From: Pseudomonadales bacterium
GTDB lineage: Bacteria > Pseudomonadota > Gammaproteobacteria > Pseudomonadales > Pseudohongiellaceae
Length of the DNA stretch: 48,854 bases
Assembly (NCBI GenBank): GCA_022827425.1
Contig: JAJDSZ010000060.1
Location: 1-48,854, forward strand
Direction of reading: 5' to 3'
Shown: positions 8,129-16,453 of the stretch, piece by piece
How positions within the stretch are numbered: position 1 is the first letter of the stretch
How the letters are laid out: every line of letters starts with the position of its first letter
Program-made: the position numbers and the translations under genes
Notes under the pieces: model-generated
The model's database searches: none
The model's input: only the letters and a program-made list of their open reading frames with translations
What the model was told of the DNA's origin: nothing

Positions 8129-9103
8129 CTACACCACATTGGCCCGGAGCAGGTCGTGCATCTTGACGATGCCGCTGGGCTCGCCTTCGGTATCGGTAAC
8201 GATCAACACATAGACACTGGTTTCCTGCATGATGCGCGCCGCTTCCGCCGCCAGGGCGTTTTCGTCGATGTGGACGAAATTCGCCGACATGACCTCTTCC
8301 ACCCGGGTCGCGCCAATGTCATGGCCCGCGTCGATGGCCCGGCGCAAATCGCCGTCGGTGAACACTCCGCTGACCTTGCCCGCCGCGTCGGTTATCGTGG
8401 TGAGGCCGAAGCCGCCGGCGCTGACTTCAAGCAGGGCCTCGGCAAGCCCGGCGCCGGCCTGCACCTGCGGAATCTCCTGCTTGGGATGCATGATGTCCCT
8501 GACCTTGACGAGCAGACGCCGTCCCAACTGTCCGCCGGGGTGAGAGCGGGCGAAATCCTCGCTGCTGAATCCCCGTGCCTCCAGCAGGGCCATGGCAAGG
8601 GCGTCGCCTAGCGCCAGCGCCGCCATGGCGCTTGCCGTGGGCGCCAGGCCCAGGGGGCAGGCTTCCTCGCTGACTCCCGCATCGAGATGGATATCCGCCG
8701 CCCGGGCGAGTTCCGAGCCGGATTTGCCGGTCATGGCGACCAGGGGAATGCCGCGCCGCCGCAGCACCGGCAACAGGGCGATGATTTCATCGGTGGCGCC
8801 GGAATTGGAAATCGCCAGCACCACATCGGCCGAGGTAATCATGCCGATGTCGCCGTGGGCGGCTTCGGCGGGATGCACGAACAGCGCCGGTGTGCCGGTG
8901 CTCGACAGAGTGGCGGCAATCTTGTTGCCGATATGACCCGACTTGCCCATGCCGGTGACCGCCACGCGGCCCCTGCAGGACAGCATCAGCCGGCAGGCCT
9001 GCCCGAACCCGTCGCCGATTCGCCCCGGCAATTCGGCAAGCGCCGCCCGTTCGATGGCAATCGTGCGCAAGGCGCTGTCGATAAAGGAAAAGTTCTTGTC
9101 CAT
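8129..9103 (-). CDS. kdsD: Arabinose-5-phosphate isomerase KdsD
   Basis: Cytoplasmic isomerase of 324 residues that converts ribulose-5-phosphate to arabinose-5-phosphate, the first committed step of KDO synthesis. An SIS domain (about 40-190) includes VTGMGKSGHIGNKIA and the HPAEAAHGDIGMI segment; two CBS domains (about 205-324) follow, with DGDLRRAID as landmark. Length and order match the family. It lies 8 bp downstream of the Ca/Na exchanger gene and 3 bp upstream of kdsC. Confidence 0.96.
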   Translation of the reverse strand: MDKNFSFIDSALRTIAIERAALAELPGRIGDGFGQACRLMLSCRGRVAVTGMGKSGHIGNKIAATLSSTGTPALFVHPAEAAHGDIGMITSADVVLAISNSGATDEIIALLPVLRRRGIPLVAMTGKSGSELARAADIHLDAGVSEEACPLGLAPTASAMAALALGDALAMALLEARGFSSEDFARSHPGGQLGRRLLVKVRDIMHPKQEIPQVQAGAGLAEALLEVSAGGFGLTTITDAAGKVSGVFTDGDLRRAIDAGHDIGATRVEEVMSANFVHIDENALAAEAARIMQETSVYVLIVTDTEGEPSGIVKMHDLLRANVV

Positions 9104-9111
9104 GGCAGGAC

Positions 9112-10065
9112 TCAGGTGTTTTGCAGCATTAACGTAAACCAGCCGCAGTAGATTAACAACAAGGTCAGGCCGCCCAGTCGGCCGATTGATCTGCCGCGCC
9201 GGATGCTGAGATAACAGAACAGCGCCAGCACGAGGCAGATCAGCAATACCGCGGCGTAATCGAGATAGAGGAAGCTCGGCTCCAGCGGCCCCGGCGCAAG
9301 CAGCCCGGGAAAGGGCAGGACCACCAGCAGGTTCATGATGTTCGAGCCGAGAATATTGCCGATGGCGAGTTCATCCTCGTCCTTCACCGCGCAAGTCACC
9401 GACAGCGCCAGCTCCGGCAGGCTCGTGCCCAGGGCCACCACGGTCAGCCCTATGACGCCGGTGCTCACGCCCAGGGTATGGGCGATGGAAGTCGCGGCGA
9501 CCACCAGCGCCTGGGAACTGACCACCAGCATCAACAGGCCGAAAAGCAGGAAGCAGATCGCCCGGAAATTGCTGACTTTCTCGATCCGCAGCTCGTCGAG
9601 CACCTTTTCCGGTTCGCTCTTCACCTGGGGCAGCATCAGTTTGCGGATGAAGAAAACGGCAATGATGATCAGCACCGCGGCGTCGGTCCAGCCAAGGTGC
9701 AGGTCGATGAACAGCAGGCCGGTGACCAAGGTGACCAGCAGCATCGCCGCCATTTCCTTGCGCATCAGGTTCGGTGGCGGCGTCAGCGGGGCGACCATGG
9801 CGGCAACGCCGAGAGCAATGCCCACATTGAACAGGTTCGAGCCCAGGGCATTGCCCACCGCCAGATGGGGTTCACCGTTGAGCGAGGCAACCGCCGAGGA
9901 AAAGAATTCCGGCGCCGAAGTGCCGAAGGCGACCACGGTAAGGCCGATGAGCAGCGGCGAAACTCCCAGATTGCGGGCCAGAGCCGAGGCACCGAAAACG
10001 AAGAGATTTGCGCCCCAGGCCAGACCGACAAAGCCGAGAACGATGAACAGGATGTCAAGAAGCAT
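9112..10065 (-). CDS. yrbG: Calcium/sodium antiporter, YrbG family
   Basis: Inner-membrane K+-independent Na+/Ca2+ exchanger-type protein of 317 residues with about ten helices. The two inverted alpha-repeats are visible: TVVAFGTSAPEFFSSAVA with GNALGSNLFNVGIA in the first half, and TVVALGTSLPELALSV with GNILGSNIMNLL in the second. The start at 10065 (MLLDILF) is chosen over the start at 10095, because the likely promoter (10103-10131) would place transcription start near 10095. It is the first gene of the kdsD-kdsC-lpt transcript, as in E. coli. Its physiological substrate has not been settled in this family. Confidence 0.93.
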   Translation of the reverse strand: MLLDILFIVLGFVGLAWGANLFVFGASALARNLGVSPLLIGLTVVAFGTSAPEFFSSAVASLNGEPHLAVGNALGSNLFNVGIALGVAAMVAPLTPPPNLMRKEMAAMLLVTLVTGLLFIDLHLGWTDAAVLIIIAVFFIRKLMLPQVKSEPEKVLDELRIEKVSNFRAICFLLFGLLMLVVSSQALVVAATSIAHTLGVSTGVIGLTVVALGTSLPELALSVTCAVKDEDELAIGNILGSNIMNLLVVLPFPGLLAPGPLEPSFLYLDYAAVLLICLVLALFCYLSIRRGRSIGRLGGLTLLLIYCGWFTLMLQNT

Positions 10066-10102
10066 TAGCCGGAAAATCCACCGGGCCGCGAGCAAGCGCC
10101 CA

Positions 10103-10131
10103 ATTAGAAGGATGTTTGTTCGCTAATGCAA
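10103..10131 (-). promoter_or_regulatory. Sigma-70-type promoter of the yrbG-kdsD-kdsC-lpt operon
   Basis: On the minus strand TTGCAT (10131-10126) and TCTAAT (10108-10103) are separated by exactly 17 bp. Transcription would start about 30 bp upstream of the chosen yrbG start, leaving a short leader. Confidence 0.5.
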
Positions 10132-10195
10132 GTGATCGCGGAAAGACCCAAACGCCGCTGCCTGAAACAGCGCCGCAAAAGACTCGCCTGACCCG

Positions 10196-10216
10196 GGAGC
10201 CTGCGTCGCAGGCTCC
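10196..10216. repeat. Family C short palindrome (copy C1)
   Basis: GGAGCCTGCG-T-CGCAGGCTCC is a perfect 10-bp inverted repeat with a one-base centre, between the divergent yrbG and GntR genes. Shortened copies start at 39573 (AGGAGCCTGCGCCGC) and 48713. It resembles REP-type palindromes; as RNA it would form a tight hairpin. Confidence 0.6.
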
Positions 10217-10225
10217 TAGGCGACA

Positions 10226-10257
10226 TTTGATATATCATTATAACTTTCTATATCAAA
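10226..10257. promoter_or_regulatory. Inverted repeat in the GntR gene promoter, likely operator
   Basis: TTTGATATA (10226-10234) and TATATCAAA (10249-10257) form a perfect 9-bp inverted repeat with a 14-bp spacer, just before the GTG start of the GntR regulator. On the minus strand 10241-10231 reads ATAATGATATA, a motif also present upstream of the amidohydrolase gene (18697-18707) and the MFS gene (23429-23419). Autoregulation is typical of GntR/HutC proteins. The motif also contains a TATAAT-like -10, so promoter and operator may overlap. Confidence 0.5.
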
Positions 10258-10267
10258 CGAGCCCGCC

Positions 10268-11044
10268 GTGAACGTTTTCGATACCCTGAGTGACGAGTCG
10301 CGCTTCAAGGAACTCGACAAATCTTCGCCGACGCCGCTGTATTTTCAGCTCTACAGCCTGTTGAAGACCCTGATTCTCGATGGCACCCTGCCCTTCGGCA
10401 GCCGCATGCCCACCGAGGAAGTGCTGGCCAATCTGTTCAATGTCTCCCGAATCACCGCCAAGCGCGCCATGGACGATCTTGCCGGCGAAGGCCTGCTCGC
10501 CCGCAGCCGGGGCAAGGGCACCCATGTCATCTACAAATATTCGCCGCGGCCGGTGAAGGCGCCGCTGGTGGGCATGCTCCAGGAGATCGAGACCATGGCG
10601 CGCAACAGCCGTGCCCGGGTGATCCGCTGCAGTTGGCAGGAACCGCCCCAGGCGGTGCGGGACGAATTGGGCCTTGACCCGGGAGAGCGGGCCTTGCACC
10701 TGATTCGGGTGCGGCAGCGGGACCGGCTCGACTTCGGCTATTACACGAGTTGGACCGCCGGTGTCGATATGCCCTCGAAACCGGCGATATTCGAGACTAC
10801 GCCCCGGCTTTCGTACTTTCGCCAGAAGGGGCTCGAAGTAACCCATGTAAAACAGACCCTTAGCGCCGAAGCCGCCGCCGCCGAGGCCGCCAGGGCGCTG
10901 GATGTGGCTGAGGGCAGCCCCCTGCTCAGCCTCACCCGCCGCTCCTATAACAAGAGCGCCGAAGGCGAGCGCATGCACGACTACCTTCGGGCGCTCTACA
11001 ACCCGGAACACTTCCGCTACGAAATGGACCTTGAGGTCGATTGA
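10268..11044 (+). CDS. GntR/HutC-family transcriptional regulator
   Basis: DNA-binding repressor or activator of 258 residues. The N-terminal winged helix (about 25-90) carries LPFGSRMPTEEVLANLFNVSR and the GKGTHV wing; the C-terminal half (about 95-255) is a UTRA ligand-binding domain, ending with SLTRRSYN and DYLRALYNPEHFRYEMDL, as in HutC. Ligands in this subfamily are often sugars, amino acids or organic acids; the one here is unknown. The start is GTG. It is divergent from yrbG and followed, 164 bp later, by cysM. Shared promoter motifs suggest it controls the catabolic island at 16454-23381. The gap to cysM (11045-11208) holds only a small hairpin near 11114. Confidence 0.9.
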   Translation: MNVFDTLSDESRFKELDKSSPTPLYFQLYSLLKTLILDGTLPFGSRMPTEEVLANLFNVSRITAKRAMDDLAGEGLLARSRGKGTHVIYKYSPRPVKAPLVGMLQEIETMARNSRARVIRCSWQEPPQAVRDELGLDPGERALHLIRVRQRDRLDFGYYTSWTAGVDMPSKPAIFETTPRLSYFRQKGLEVTHVKQTLSAEAAAAEAARALDVAEGSPLLSLTRRSYNKSAEGERMHDYLRALYNPEHFRYEMDLEVD

Positions 11045-11208
11045 CGGGTGGGGCCCGGCAGGCTCCCAGGCCTCGCCGTGCGCGCCGAGTCTGGGTGAGG
11101 GCAGGCGTTTGCGAAGCGCAGCTTCGTGCGCGGGCCAAATGCCCTTGCGCTTCGTTCGGTGGCTGGAAAGCGACCGGAGTTCGTTCGGATCCAAAATGAG
11201 AAATACGC

Positions 11209-12111
11209 ATGGATTACCCGACAATAGAAAGCCTGGTAGGCAATACGCCGCTGGTGCGCCTGCAACGATTGCCCGGAGAGACCGGCAATCATGTGCTGAT
11301 CAAGCTCGAAGGCGACAACCCCGCAGGATCGGTGAAAGACCGCCCCGCCATGAGCATGATCCAGCGCGCCGAGGAACGCGGCAATATCGCCCCCGGCGAT
11401 GTTCTCGTGGAAGCCACCAGCGGCAATACCGGCATCGCCCTGGCCATGGCTGCGGCGATCAAGGGCTACCGCATGAAGCTCATCATGCCCGGCAACATGA
11501 GCGAAGAGCGCAAGGCCTCCATGGCGGCCTATGGCGCCGAGTTGATTCTGGTTTCCGAAGAAGAAGGCATGGAAGGTGCCCGGGACCTTGCCCTGGACAT
11601 GAACCGGCGCGGCGAAGGCAAGCTGCTCGATCAGTTCGCCAATCCGGACAACCCCCTGGCCCATGTGGAAGCCACCGGTCGCGAGATTTGGCGGGACACT
11701 GCGGGAACAGTAACACATTTCGTCAGTTCCATGGGCACCACCGGCACCATCATGGGAGTATCGCGCTATCTCAAGCGGAAGAATCCCGCTATCGAGATCA
11801 TCGGCCTGCAGCCTGATGACGATTCTCGCATTCCCGGCATCCGCCGCTGGCCCGAGGAGTATCTGCCGAAGATTTTTGATCGTGGCAGGGTGGACCGCAT
11901 CATCGATATCGCCCAGCGCGACGCCGAGGTCACCATGCGCCGGCTTGCTGCGGAGGAGGGTGTCTTCTGCGGCGTTTCCTCGGGTGGGGCGGTCTTCGCC
12001 GCCTTGCAGATTTCCCGCGAAGTGGAAAACGCCACCATTGTGGCAATCATCTGCGATCGCGGCGACCGTTATCTCTCCACCGGCGTCTTCTCCAGTGAAT
12101 CCGGAACCTGA
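11209..12111 (+). CDS. cysM: Cysteine synthase B (O-acetylserine sulfhydrylase) CysM
   Basis: PLP enzyme of 300 residues that makes cysteine from O-acetylserine and sulfide or thiosulfate. The N-terminus MDYPTIESLVGNTPLVRLQRL is CysM-type. The PLP lysine is in PAGSVKDRPA (about residue 45), followed by EATSGNTGIALA and the phosphate-binding GTTGTIMG loop. The ending IICDRGDRYLSTGVF is diagnostic for the CysM branch rather than CysK. The downstream rlmD start lies inside its last codons, the same neighbourhood as in several other gammaproteobacteria. Confidence 0.95.
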   Translation: MDYPTIESLVGNTPLVRLQRLPGETGNHVLIKLEGDNPAGSVKDRPAMSMIQRAEERGNIAPGDVLVEATSGNTGIALAMAAAIKGYRMKLIMPGNMSEERKASMAAYGAELILVSEEEGMEGARDLALDMNRRGEGKLLDQFANPDNPLAHVEATGREIWRDTAGTVTHFVSSMGTTGTIMGVSRYLKRKNPAIEIIGLQPDDDSRIPGIRRWPEEYLPKIFDRGRVDRIIDIAQRDAEVTMRRLAAEEGVFCGVSSGGAVFAALQISREVENATIVAIICDRGDRYLSTGVFSSESGT

Positions 12112-13339
12112 GGCGGGTTTCCGTTCCGGCCGGGCTCCCCGGTCTTCTTCGTCAAAACCGGAAACGACCTCAATCACTCCCCGCTGCGCGGTTTTTGCCG
12201 CCTGCGGCGGATGCAGCCGGCAGGATGTTCCCGGTACCGCGCAATTGGCCGACAAACAGGCGCTGCTGCAACGGGAACTCGCGGAGCTCGCTGGCATCGA
12301 GCCGGAAAGCTACCAGTTGCTGCCGCCTGTGACGGGCCCACAATGGAATTACCGCCGCAAGGCGCGGCTCGCGGTGCGCCTCGTACGCCGCAAGGGCGGT
12401 GTGCTCGCGGGATTCCGGGAAAAACGCGGCAGTTTTGTCACCGACATGAAGGACTGCGAGGTGCTCGTTGCGCCCCTGGCCGCCCTGATCCGCCCCCTGC
12501 GGGCACTGCTCAACGGCATGGCGGCCCGGGAGGCGATTCCCCAGATCGAAGTCGCCGCCGGTGAGTCCGATGCCGGCGGCGAATGCTCCCAGGCCGCCAT
12601 TGTGCTGCGCCATATGCGCCCGCTGGGCCGGGACGATTTGCAGCGGCTCAGCGCATTCGCCGTCCGATGGGGGCTGCAAATCTATTTGCAGCCAGGCGGC
12701 GTGGACAGCGTCCGGCGGCTGTACCCGCGCAGCGGGCCGGAACGCCTGCATTATCACTTGCCGAAATTCGGCCTGCGGCTGGCCTTTCATCCCATGGATT
12801 TTCTTCAGGTGAATGCAGTGGTGAACCGGCGCGCAATCGATCTCGTGAGCGAATTGCTTGATTTGCGAAAGCATGACCGGCTGCTCGACCTGTTCTGCGG
12901 CCTCGGCAATTTCAGCCTGCCCCTGGCGACCCGCTGCGAGCACGTGACCGGCATCGAAAACAGTGGGGAAATGGTGGCCAGGGCAGTGGAAAACGCCCAG
13001 GCCAACGGGATCACGAATGCCGGTTTCATTGCCGCCGACCTGTATCGCAAGCATCCCCTTGCCCTGCCGCAGCCGCCGGAGTCCTGCAATCGGATCCTGC
13101 TGGACCCGCCCCGCAGCGGCGCCCTGGAAACCATTCCCCTGATTGCCGCCAGCGGCGCCGACCGGGTGGTCTACGTTTCCTGCAATCCGGAAAGTCTGGC
13201 CAGGGACGCCAGGGAACTGCGCCGCCGGGGGTTTGATTTGAAATCCGCCGGGGTAATGGATATGTTCCCGCATACCTTGCATGTCGAGTCGGTGGCCATG
13301 TTCGAATCCGCGCGGCAACGGGCCGGGAGCCTGCCATGA
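12095..13339 (+). CDS. rlmD: 23S rRNA (uracil-5-)-methyltransferase, RlmD-like, without TRAM domain
   Basis: SAM-dependent RNA m5U methyltransferase of 414 residues, expected to modify 23S rRNA U1939. The [4Fe-4S] cysteines C31, C37, C40 (RCAVFAACGGC) and C121 (MKDCEVL) are present. The SAM site is LLDLFCGLGNFSLPLA; the catalytic nucleophile is C363 in YVSCNPESLA, and DPPRSGA precedes it. The N-terminal TRAM RNA-binding domain of E. coli RlmD is missing: only about 30 disordered residues precede the first cysteine. The GTG start at 12095 overlaps cysM by 17 bp; starting further upstream gives no TRAM-like sequence. It could be a divergent RlmC, but context beside cysM and mazG favours RlmD. 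Confidence 0.85.
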   Translation: MNPEPEAGFRSGRAPRSSSSKPETTSITPRCAVFAACGGCSRQDVPGTAQLADKQALLQRELAELAGIEPESYQLLPPVTGPQWNYRRKARLAVRLVRRKGGVLAGFREKRGSFVTDMKDCEVLVAPLAALIRPLRALLNGMAAREAIPQIEVAAGESDAGGECSQAAIVLRHMRPLGRDDLQRLSAFAVRWGLQIYLQPGGVDSVRRLYPRSGPERLHYHLPKFGLRLAFHPMDFLQVNAVVNRRAIDLVSELLDLRKHDRLLDLFCGLGNFSLPLATRCEHVTGIENSGEMVARAVENAQANGITNAGFIAADLYRKHPLALPQPPESCNRILLDPPRSGALETIPLIAASGADRVVYVSCNPESLARDARELRRRGFDLKSAGVMDMFPHTLHVESVAMFESARQRAGSLP

Positions 13340-14253
13340 ACCGGGACCGGGAACCCGGCGATCAGTCGCAACTCGCGCAACTCTCGCCCGTGGACCGGCT
13401 GCTGGCACTGATGTCGATGCTGCGGGATGCGGAGCATGGCTGCCCCTGGGACCTCAAGCAGACTTTCGAATCGCTGATTCCCCATACCGTGGAGGAAGTC
13501 CACGAAGTCATCCACGCCATTGAAAACGGCGACCGGGACGAGTTGCGCGATGAACTCGGCGACCTGCTGTTTCAGGTGGTCTTCTATGCCCAGTTGTCCC
13601 GGGAAGAGGGCGGTTTCGACTTTCAGGATATTGCGGCGGAGGTTACCGGCAAGCTGCTGCGGCGCCATCCCCATGTGTTTCCCGACGGTCGGCTGGAAAG
13701 CTTTGGCCAGAAGCAGGAACTCAGCGCCGGCGAGGTGGCAAGCAACTGGGAGGCGATCAAACGGGCCGAACGCGCGGCAAAGGGGAAAACGCACGGAAAC
13801 CGCAATGGCGCCAATGGGGAAGAAGACAACTCCGCCAGCGTGCTGGACGGCTTGCCGAAGTCGCTGCCGGCGTTGGAAAAGGCGCGCAAGCTGCAACAAC
13901 GCGCTGCGGGAGTCGGTTTCGACTGGCCCTCGCCGCCGCCGGTGCTGGACAAGGTCCGGGAGGAAGTCGGCGAGTTCAGCACCGCCCTGGAAACCGCGGA
14001 CTCCGCGGCCATGCGCGGGGAACTCGGCGACATGCTTTTCGCCGTGGTCAATCTGGCGCGGCATTGCCGGATCGACCCGGAATCCGCACTGCGGGAATCG
14101 AACCGCCGCTTCGAGGCTCGCTTCCGGCTACTTGAGCGACTCGCCCTCGCGCGCGGCTGGAAGCTGCCGGAGCGCGAATTGCGGGAACTTGACGAACTGT
14201 GGGACTTGGCGAAGAATCGCGTCCGCACCAACCATTCTGGTGACTCACATTGA
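13336..14253 (+). CDS. mazG: Nucleoside triphosphate pyrophosphohydrolase MazG
   Basis: House-cleaning NTPase of 305 residues that hydrolyses NTPs, including aberrant ones, to NMP and PPi. Two MazG helical domains are visible: the first (about 15-130) with [13 protein letters not shown] and the metal-binding EEVHE, the second (about 185-285) with REEVGEF and [13 protein letters not shown] hydrophilic insert of about 30 residues (near 145-180, [12 protein letters not shown]) makes it longer than the 263-residue E. coli protein. The start shares ATGA with the rlmD stop. Confidence 0.94.
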   Translation: MNRDREPGDQSQLAQLSPVDRLLALMSMLRDAEHGCPWDLKQTFESLIPHTVEEVHEVIHAIENGDRDELRDELGDLLFQVVFYAQLSREEGGFDFQDIAAEVTGKLLRRHPHVFPDGRLESFGQKQELSAGEVASNWEAIKRAERAAKGKTHGNRNGANGEEDNSASVLDGLPKSLPALEKARKLQQRAAGVGFDWPSPPPVLDKVREEVGEFSTALETADSAAMRGELGDMLFAVVNLARHCRIDPESALRESNRRFEARFRLLERLALARGWKLPERELRELDELWDLAKNRVRTNHSGDSH

Positions 14254-14894
14254 AAATGATCTTGCTCGGCGCCCCCGGCGCCGGAAAGGGCACCCAGGCC
14301 CGCTTCATCACGGAAAAATTTGCGATTCCGCAAATTTCCACCGGCGATATGCTGCGCTCCGCGGTGCGTGACGGCACCGAACTCGGCCGGCAGGTCGAGG
14401 CGGTCATGGCCAGCGGCGCCCTGGTCGGCGACGAACTTATCGTCGCCCTGGTGCTTGAGCGCATCGCCCGGGAAGATTGCGCCGGCGGATTCCTGTTCGA
14501 CGGTTTTCCCCGCACGATTCCCCAGGCCAGGGCCACCACCGAGGCCGGGGTTGAAATCGACGTGGTGCTCAATATCGCCGTAAACGACGATGAAATCGTC
14601 CGCCGGCTCGGCGGGCGCCGGACCCATCCGGCTTCCGGCCGCGTCTATCACGTGGAGTTCAATCCGCCGACAGTCGCCGACCGCGATGACGAAACCGGCG
14701 AGGAACTGATCCAGCGCGAAGACGACCACGAGGAGACCGTGCGCCAGCGCCTCGCGGTTTACCATCAGCAGACCAAGCCCCTGGTGGCCTATTACCGCGG
14801 ATTGGCCCAGGAAGGGCTGCCCCTGCGAGTGCTCAATGTGGAAGGCAACGCGCCAGTTTCCGAAATCCGCGATGCGGTTCTGCGCCTGCTATGA
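14250..14894 (+). CDS. adk: Adenylate kinase
   Basis: Essential enzyme (ATP + AMP to 2 ADP) of 214 residues, the E. coli length. The P-loop GAPGAGKGT is at residues 7-15; the AMP-site segments STGDMLR and DGFPRT are present, and the LID is of the long type with [12 protein letters not shown]. The start is TTG at 14250, sharing TTGA with the mazG stop: this gives M-K-M-I-L-L, matching M-R-I-I-L-L of E. coli, whereas the ATG two codons later would shorten the first strand. The tight coupling to mazG and tsaB puts nucleotide housekeeping in one operon. Confidence 0.96.
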   Translation: MKMILLGAPGAGKGTQARFITEKFAIPQISTGDMLRSAVRDGTELGRQVEAVMASGALVGDELIVALVLERIAREDCAGGFLFDGFPRTIPQARATTEAGVEIDVVLNIAVNDDEIVRRLGGRRTHPASGRVYHVEFNPPTVADRDDETGEELIQREDDHEETVRQRLAVYHQQTKPLVAYYRGLAQEGLPLRVLNVEGNAPVSEIRDAVLRLL

Positions 14895-14901
14895 GAATGG
14901 G

Positions 14902-15630
14902 ATGTCGTCCATTCTGATGCTCAATACGGCGCTGGCGTCGGCCTGTGCTGTTTTCGCGGGAACTGACGAAAGCAAATTGATCGTCAGGCGCGCCGGGGAC
15001 GAGCGCCAGTCCGCCCAGACCATCCTCCAACTCGCCCGGCAAGCGCTCGATGAAGCCGGTGTAAAGCGCGCCGATGCCGTGGCCGTGGTTTCCGGCCCCG
15101 GCTCCTTCACCGGCACCCGCATCGGCATTGCGGCGGCCCAGGGGCTCTGCGCCGCCTGGGATGTTCCCGCCCTGCCGATTTCGACCCTGGCGCTTACCGC
15201 CGCTGCCGCTCATCGATCGCAGCCGGCGGATACCTGGCTGGCCGGCATCCCCGCCCGGGCGGATGAGTTGTATTTTGGCTGTTATCGAAGCGCTGGCAAA
15301 GGGCTGACGCTCTTTGGCAGGGAACAGGGTGGCAGACTGGAAGAATTGAATATCGGCTCGGAATCATCGGCGGCCGGGAAAGACCTGGCGCCTCAGGATT
15401 TTGGAAGGGTCATGGCGGCAGGTGACGGCTGGCCCGAAGCAGCCGCTATTGAAGCCCGATTCAAACTCAGGCTGACGGGGGAGCCCATTGCGGTGACGGT
15501 GGAAGCAATCGATTTGGCACGGCTTGCCCGAACGGCCCGGCAGCGCGGCGAATTCGTCAATGCGGACTTGCTGCGGCCCAATTACGTGACCGGGATGCCA
15601 CAATACCGGGAACAGGCCACCAGTGGCTGA
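14902..15630 (+). CDS. tsaB: tRNA t6A biosynthesis protein TsaB
   Basis: ASKHA-fold partner of TsaD, needed for threonylcarbamoylation of A37 in ANN-decoding tRNAs. 242 residues. The N-terminus SILMLNTALASACA and the hallmark SGPGSFTGTRIGIAAAQGL (about 65-83) identify it. The Asp of the usual LAIDTS start is replaced by Asn-Thr (LNTA), a mild deviation. The start at 14902, 7 bp after adk, fits the family; the uppP start lies inside its last codons. Confidence 0.92.
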   Translation: MSSILMLNTALASACAVFAGTDESKLIVRRAGDERQSAQTILQLARQALDEAGVKRADAVAVVSGPGSFTGTRIGIAAAQGLCAAWDVPALPISTLALTAAAAHRSQPADTWLAGIPARADELYFGCYRSAGKGLTLFGREQGGRLEELNIGSESSAAGKDLAPQDFGRVMAAGDGWPEAAAIEARFKLRLTGEPIAVTVEAIDLARLARTARQRGEFVNADLLRPNYVTGMPQYREQATSG

Positions 15631-16423
15631 ACCGGGTTTCCCGCAGATTGTTGTCCTCGCCCTGATTCAGGGCCTGACGGAATTCCTGCCGGTTTCGTCT
15701 TCGGGCCACTTGCTGCTGCCATCGCTGTGGCTCGGCTGGCCCGACCAGGGCCTTGCTTTTGATGTGGCCTTCCACAGTGGCAGCCTGCTTGCGGTGATCG
15801 GCTACTTTCGCCGTGACCTGTGGCGCATGATGCTGAATGGACTGCGTTTCGGCCCGCAACACGCCGAGGGCCGCCTGCTCTGGTTGTTGCTGCTCGCCAC
15901 GGCGCCCGTCGGGCTCACGGGGCTGCTGCTGCGCGATACGGTGGAAGCCCATGCACGCACGGTCAGTGTCATCGCCTATGCGTCCATCGGCTTTGGCCTG
16001 TTGCTCTCCGCCGCTGATCTTGCCGGCCGCCGGGACCGGGGCATGGACGACATCGGCTGGAAAACCGCCCTGCTCATAGGTCTGGCCCAGTGTCTTGCGC
16101 TCATTCCCGGCGCCTCGCGCTCCGGCGTAACCATGACCGCCGCCCTGCTGTGCCGGCTCGACCGCGAATCCGCGGCGCGCTTTTCCTTTCTGCTGGCGGT
16201 GCCGGTAATGCTGGCCAGCGGCTCCCTGGAAGCGCTGGATCTCGTCCTGCGGCCGCCTCCCAACCGGCAGTTGTTATCGCTGGCTTTGGGCACGGCGCTC
16301 GCGGCGCTGGTAGCCTGGCTCAGCATCGACTGGTTCCTGCGCTGGATAGCAAGGGTGAGTTTCCAGCCATTCGTAATCTACCGAATAGCCCTTGGCCTCG
16401 CCATGCTGCTGTTCCTGGATTGA
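15623..16423 (+). CDS. uppP: Undecaprenyl-diphosphatase UppP (BacA)
   Basis: Inner-membrane phosphatase of 266 residues that recycles undecaprenyl pyrophosphate for peptidoglycan and LPS O-antigen synthesis. About eight helices. Signature motifs are QGLTEFLPVSSSGHL (about 15-29) with its catalytic Glu and Ser/His, and PGASRSGVTMTAAL (about 159-172) with the essential Arg. The GTG start overlaps tsaB by 8 bp. It ends the plus-strand housekeeping operon, 30 bp from the convergent lyase gene; no clear terminator was seen in that gap. Confidence 0.95.
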   Translation: MAEPGFPQIVVLALIQGLTEFLPVSSSGHLLLPSLWLGWPDQGLAFDVAFHSGSLLAVIGYFRRDLWRMMLNGLRFGPQHAEGRLLWLLLLATAPVGLTGLLLRDTVEAHARTVSVIAYASIGFGLLLSAADLAGRRDRGMDDIGWKTALLIGLAQCLALIPGASRSGVTMTAALLCRLDRESAARFSFLLAVPVMLASGSLEALDLVLRPPPNRQLLSLALGTALAALVAWLSIDWFLRWIARVSFQPFVIYRIALGLAMLLFLD

Positions 16424-16453
16424 AGATCGCATACCACGGTGGATCGGCGTGGC

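Noticed and set aside
11816-12094. Long N-terminal extension of RlmD inside cysM
   Set aside because: The extension is out of frame with cysM, has no TRAM-like sequence and would overlap cysM by about 300 bp; the GTG at 12095 is more reasonable.
16424-16453. Rho-independent terminator between the convergent uppP and lyase genes
   Set aside because: The 30-bp gap shows no stable stem followed by a T run.
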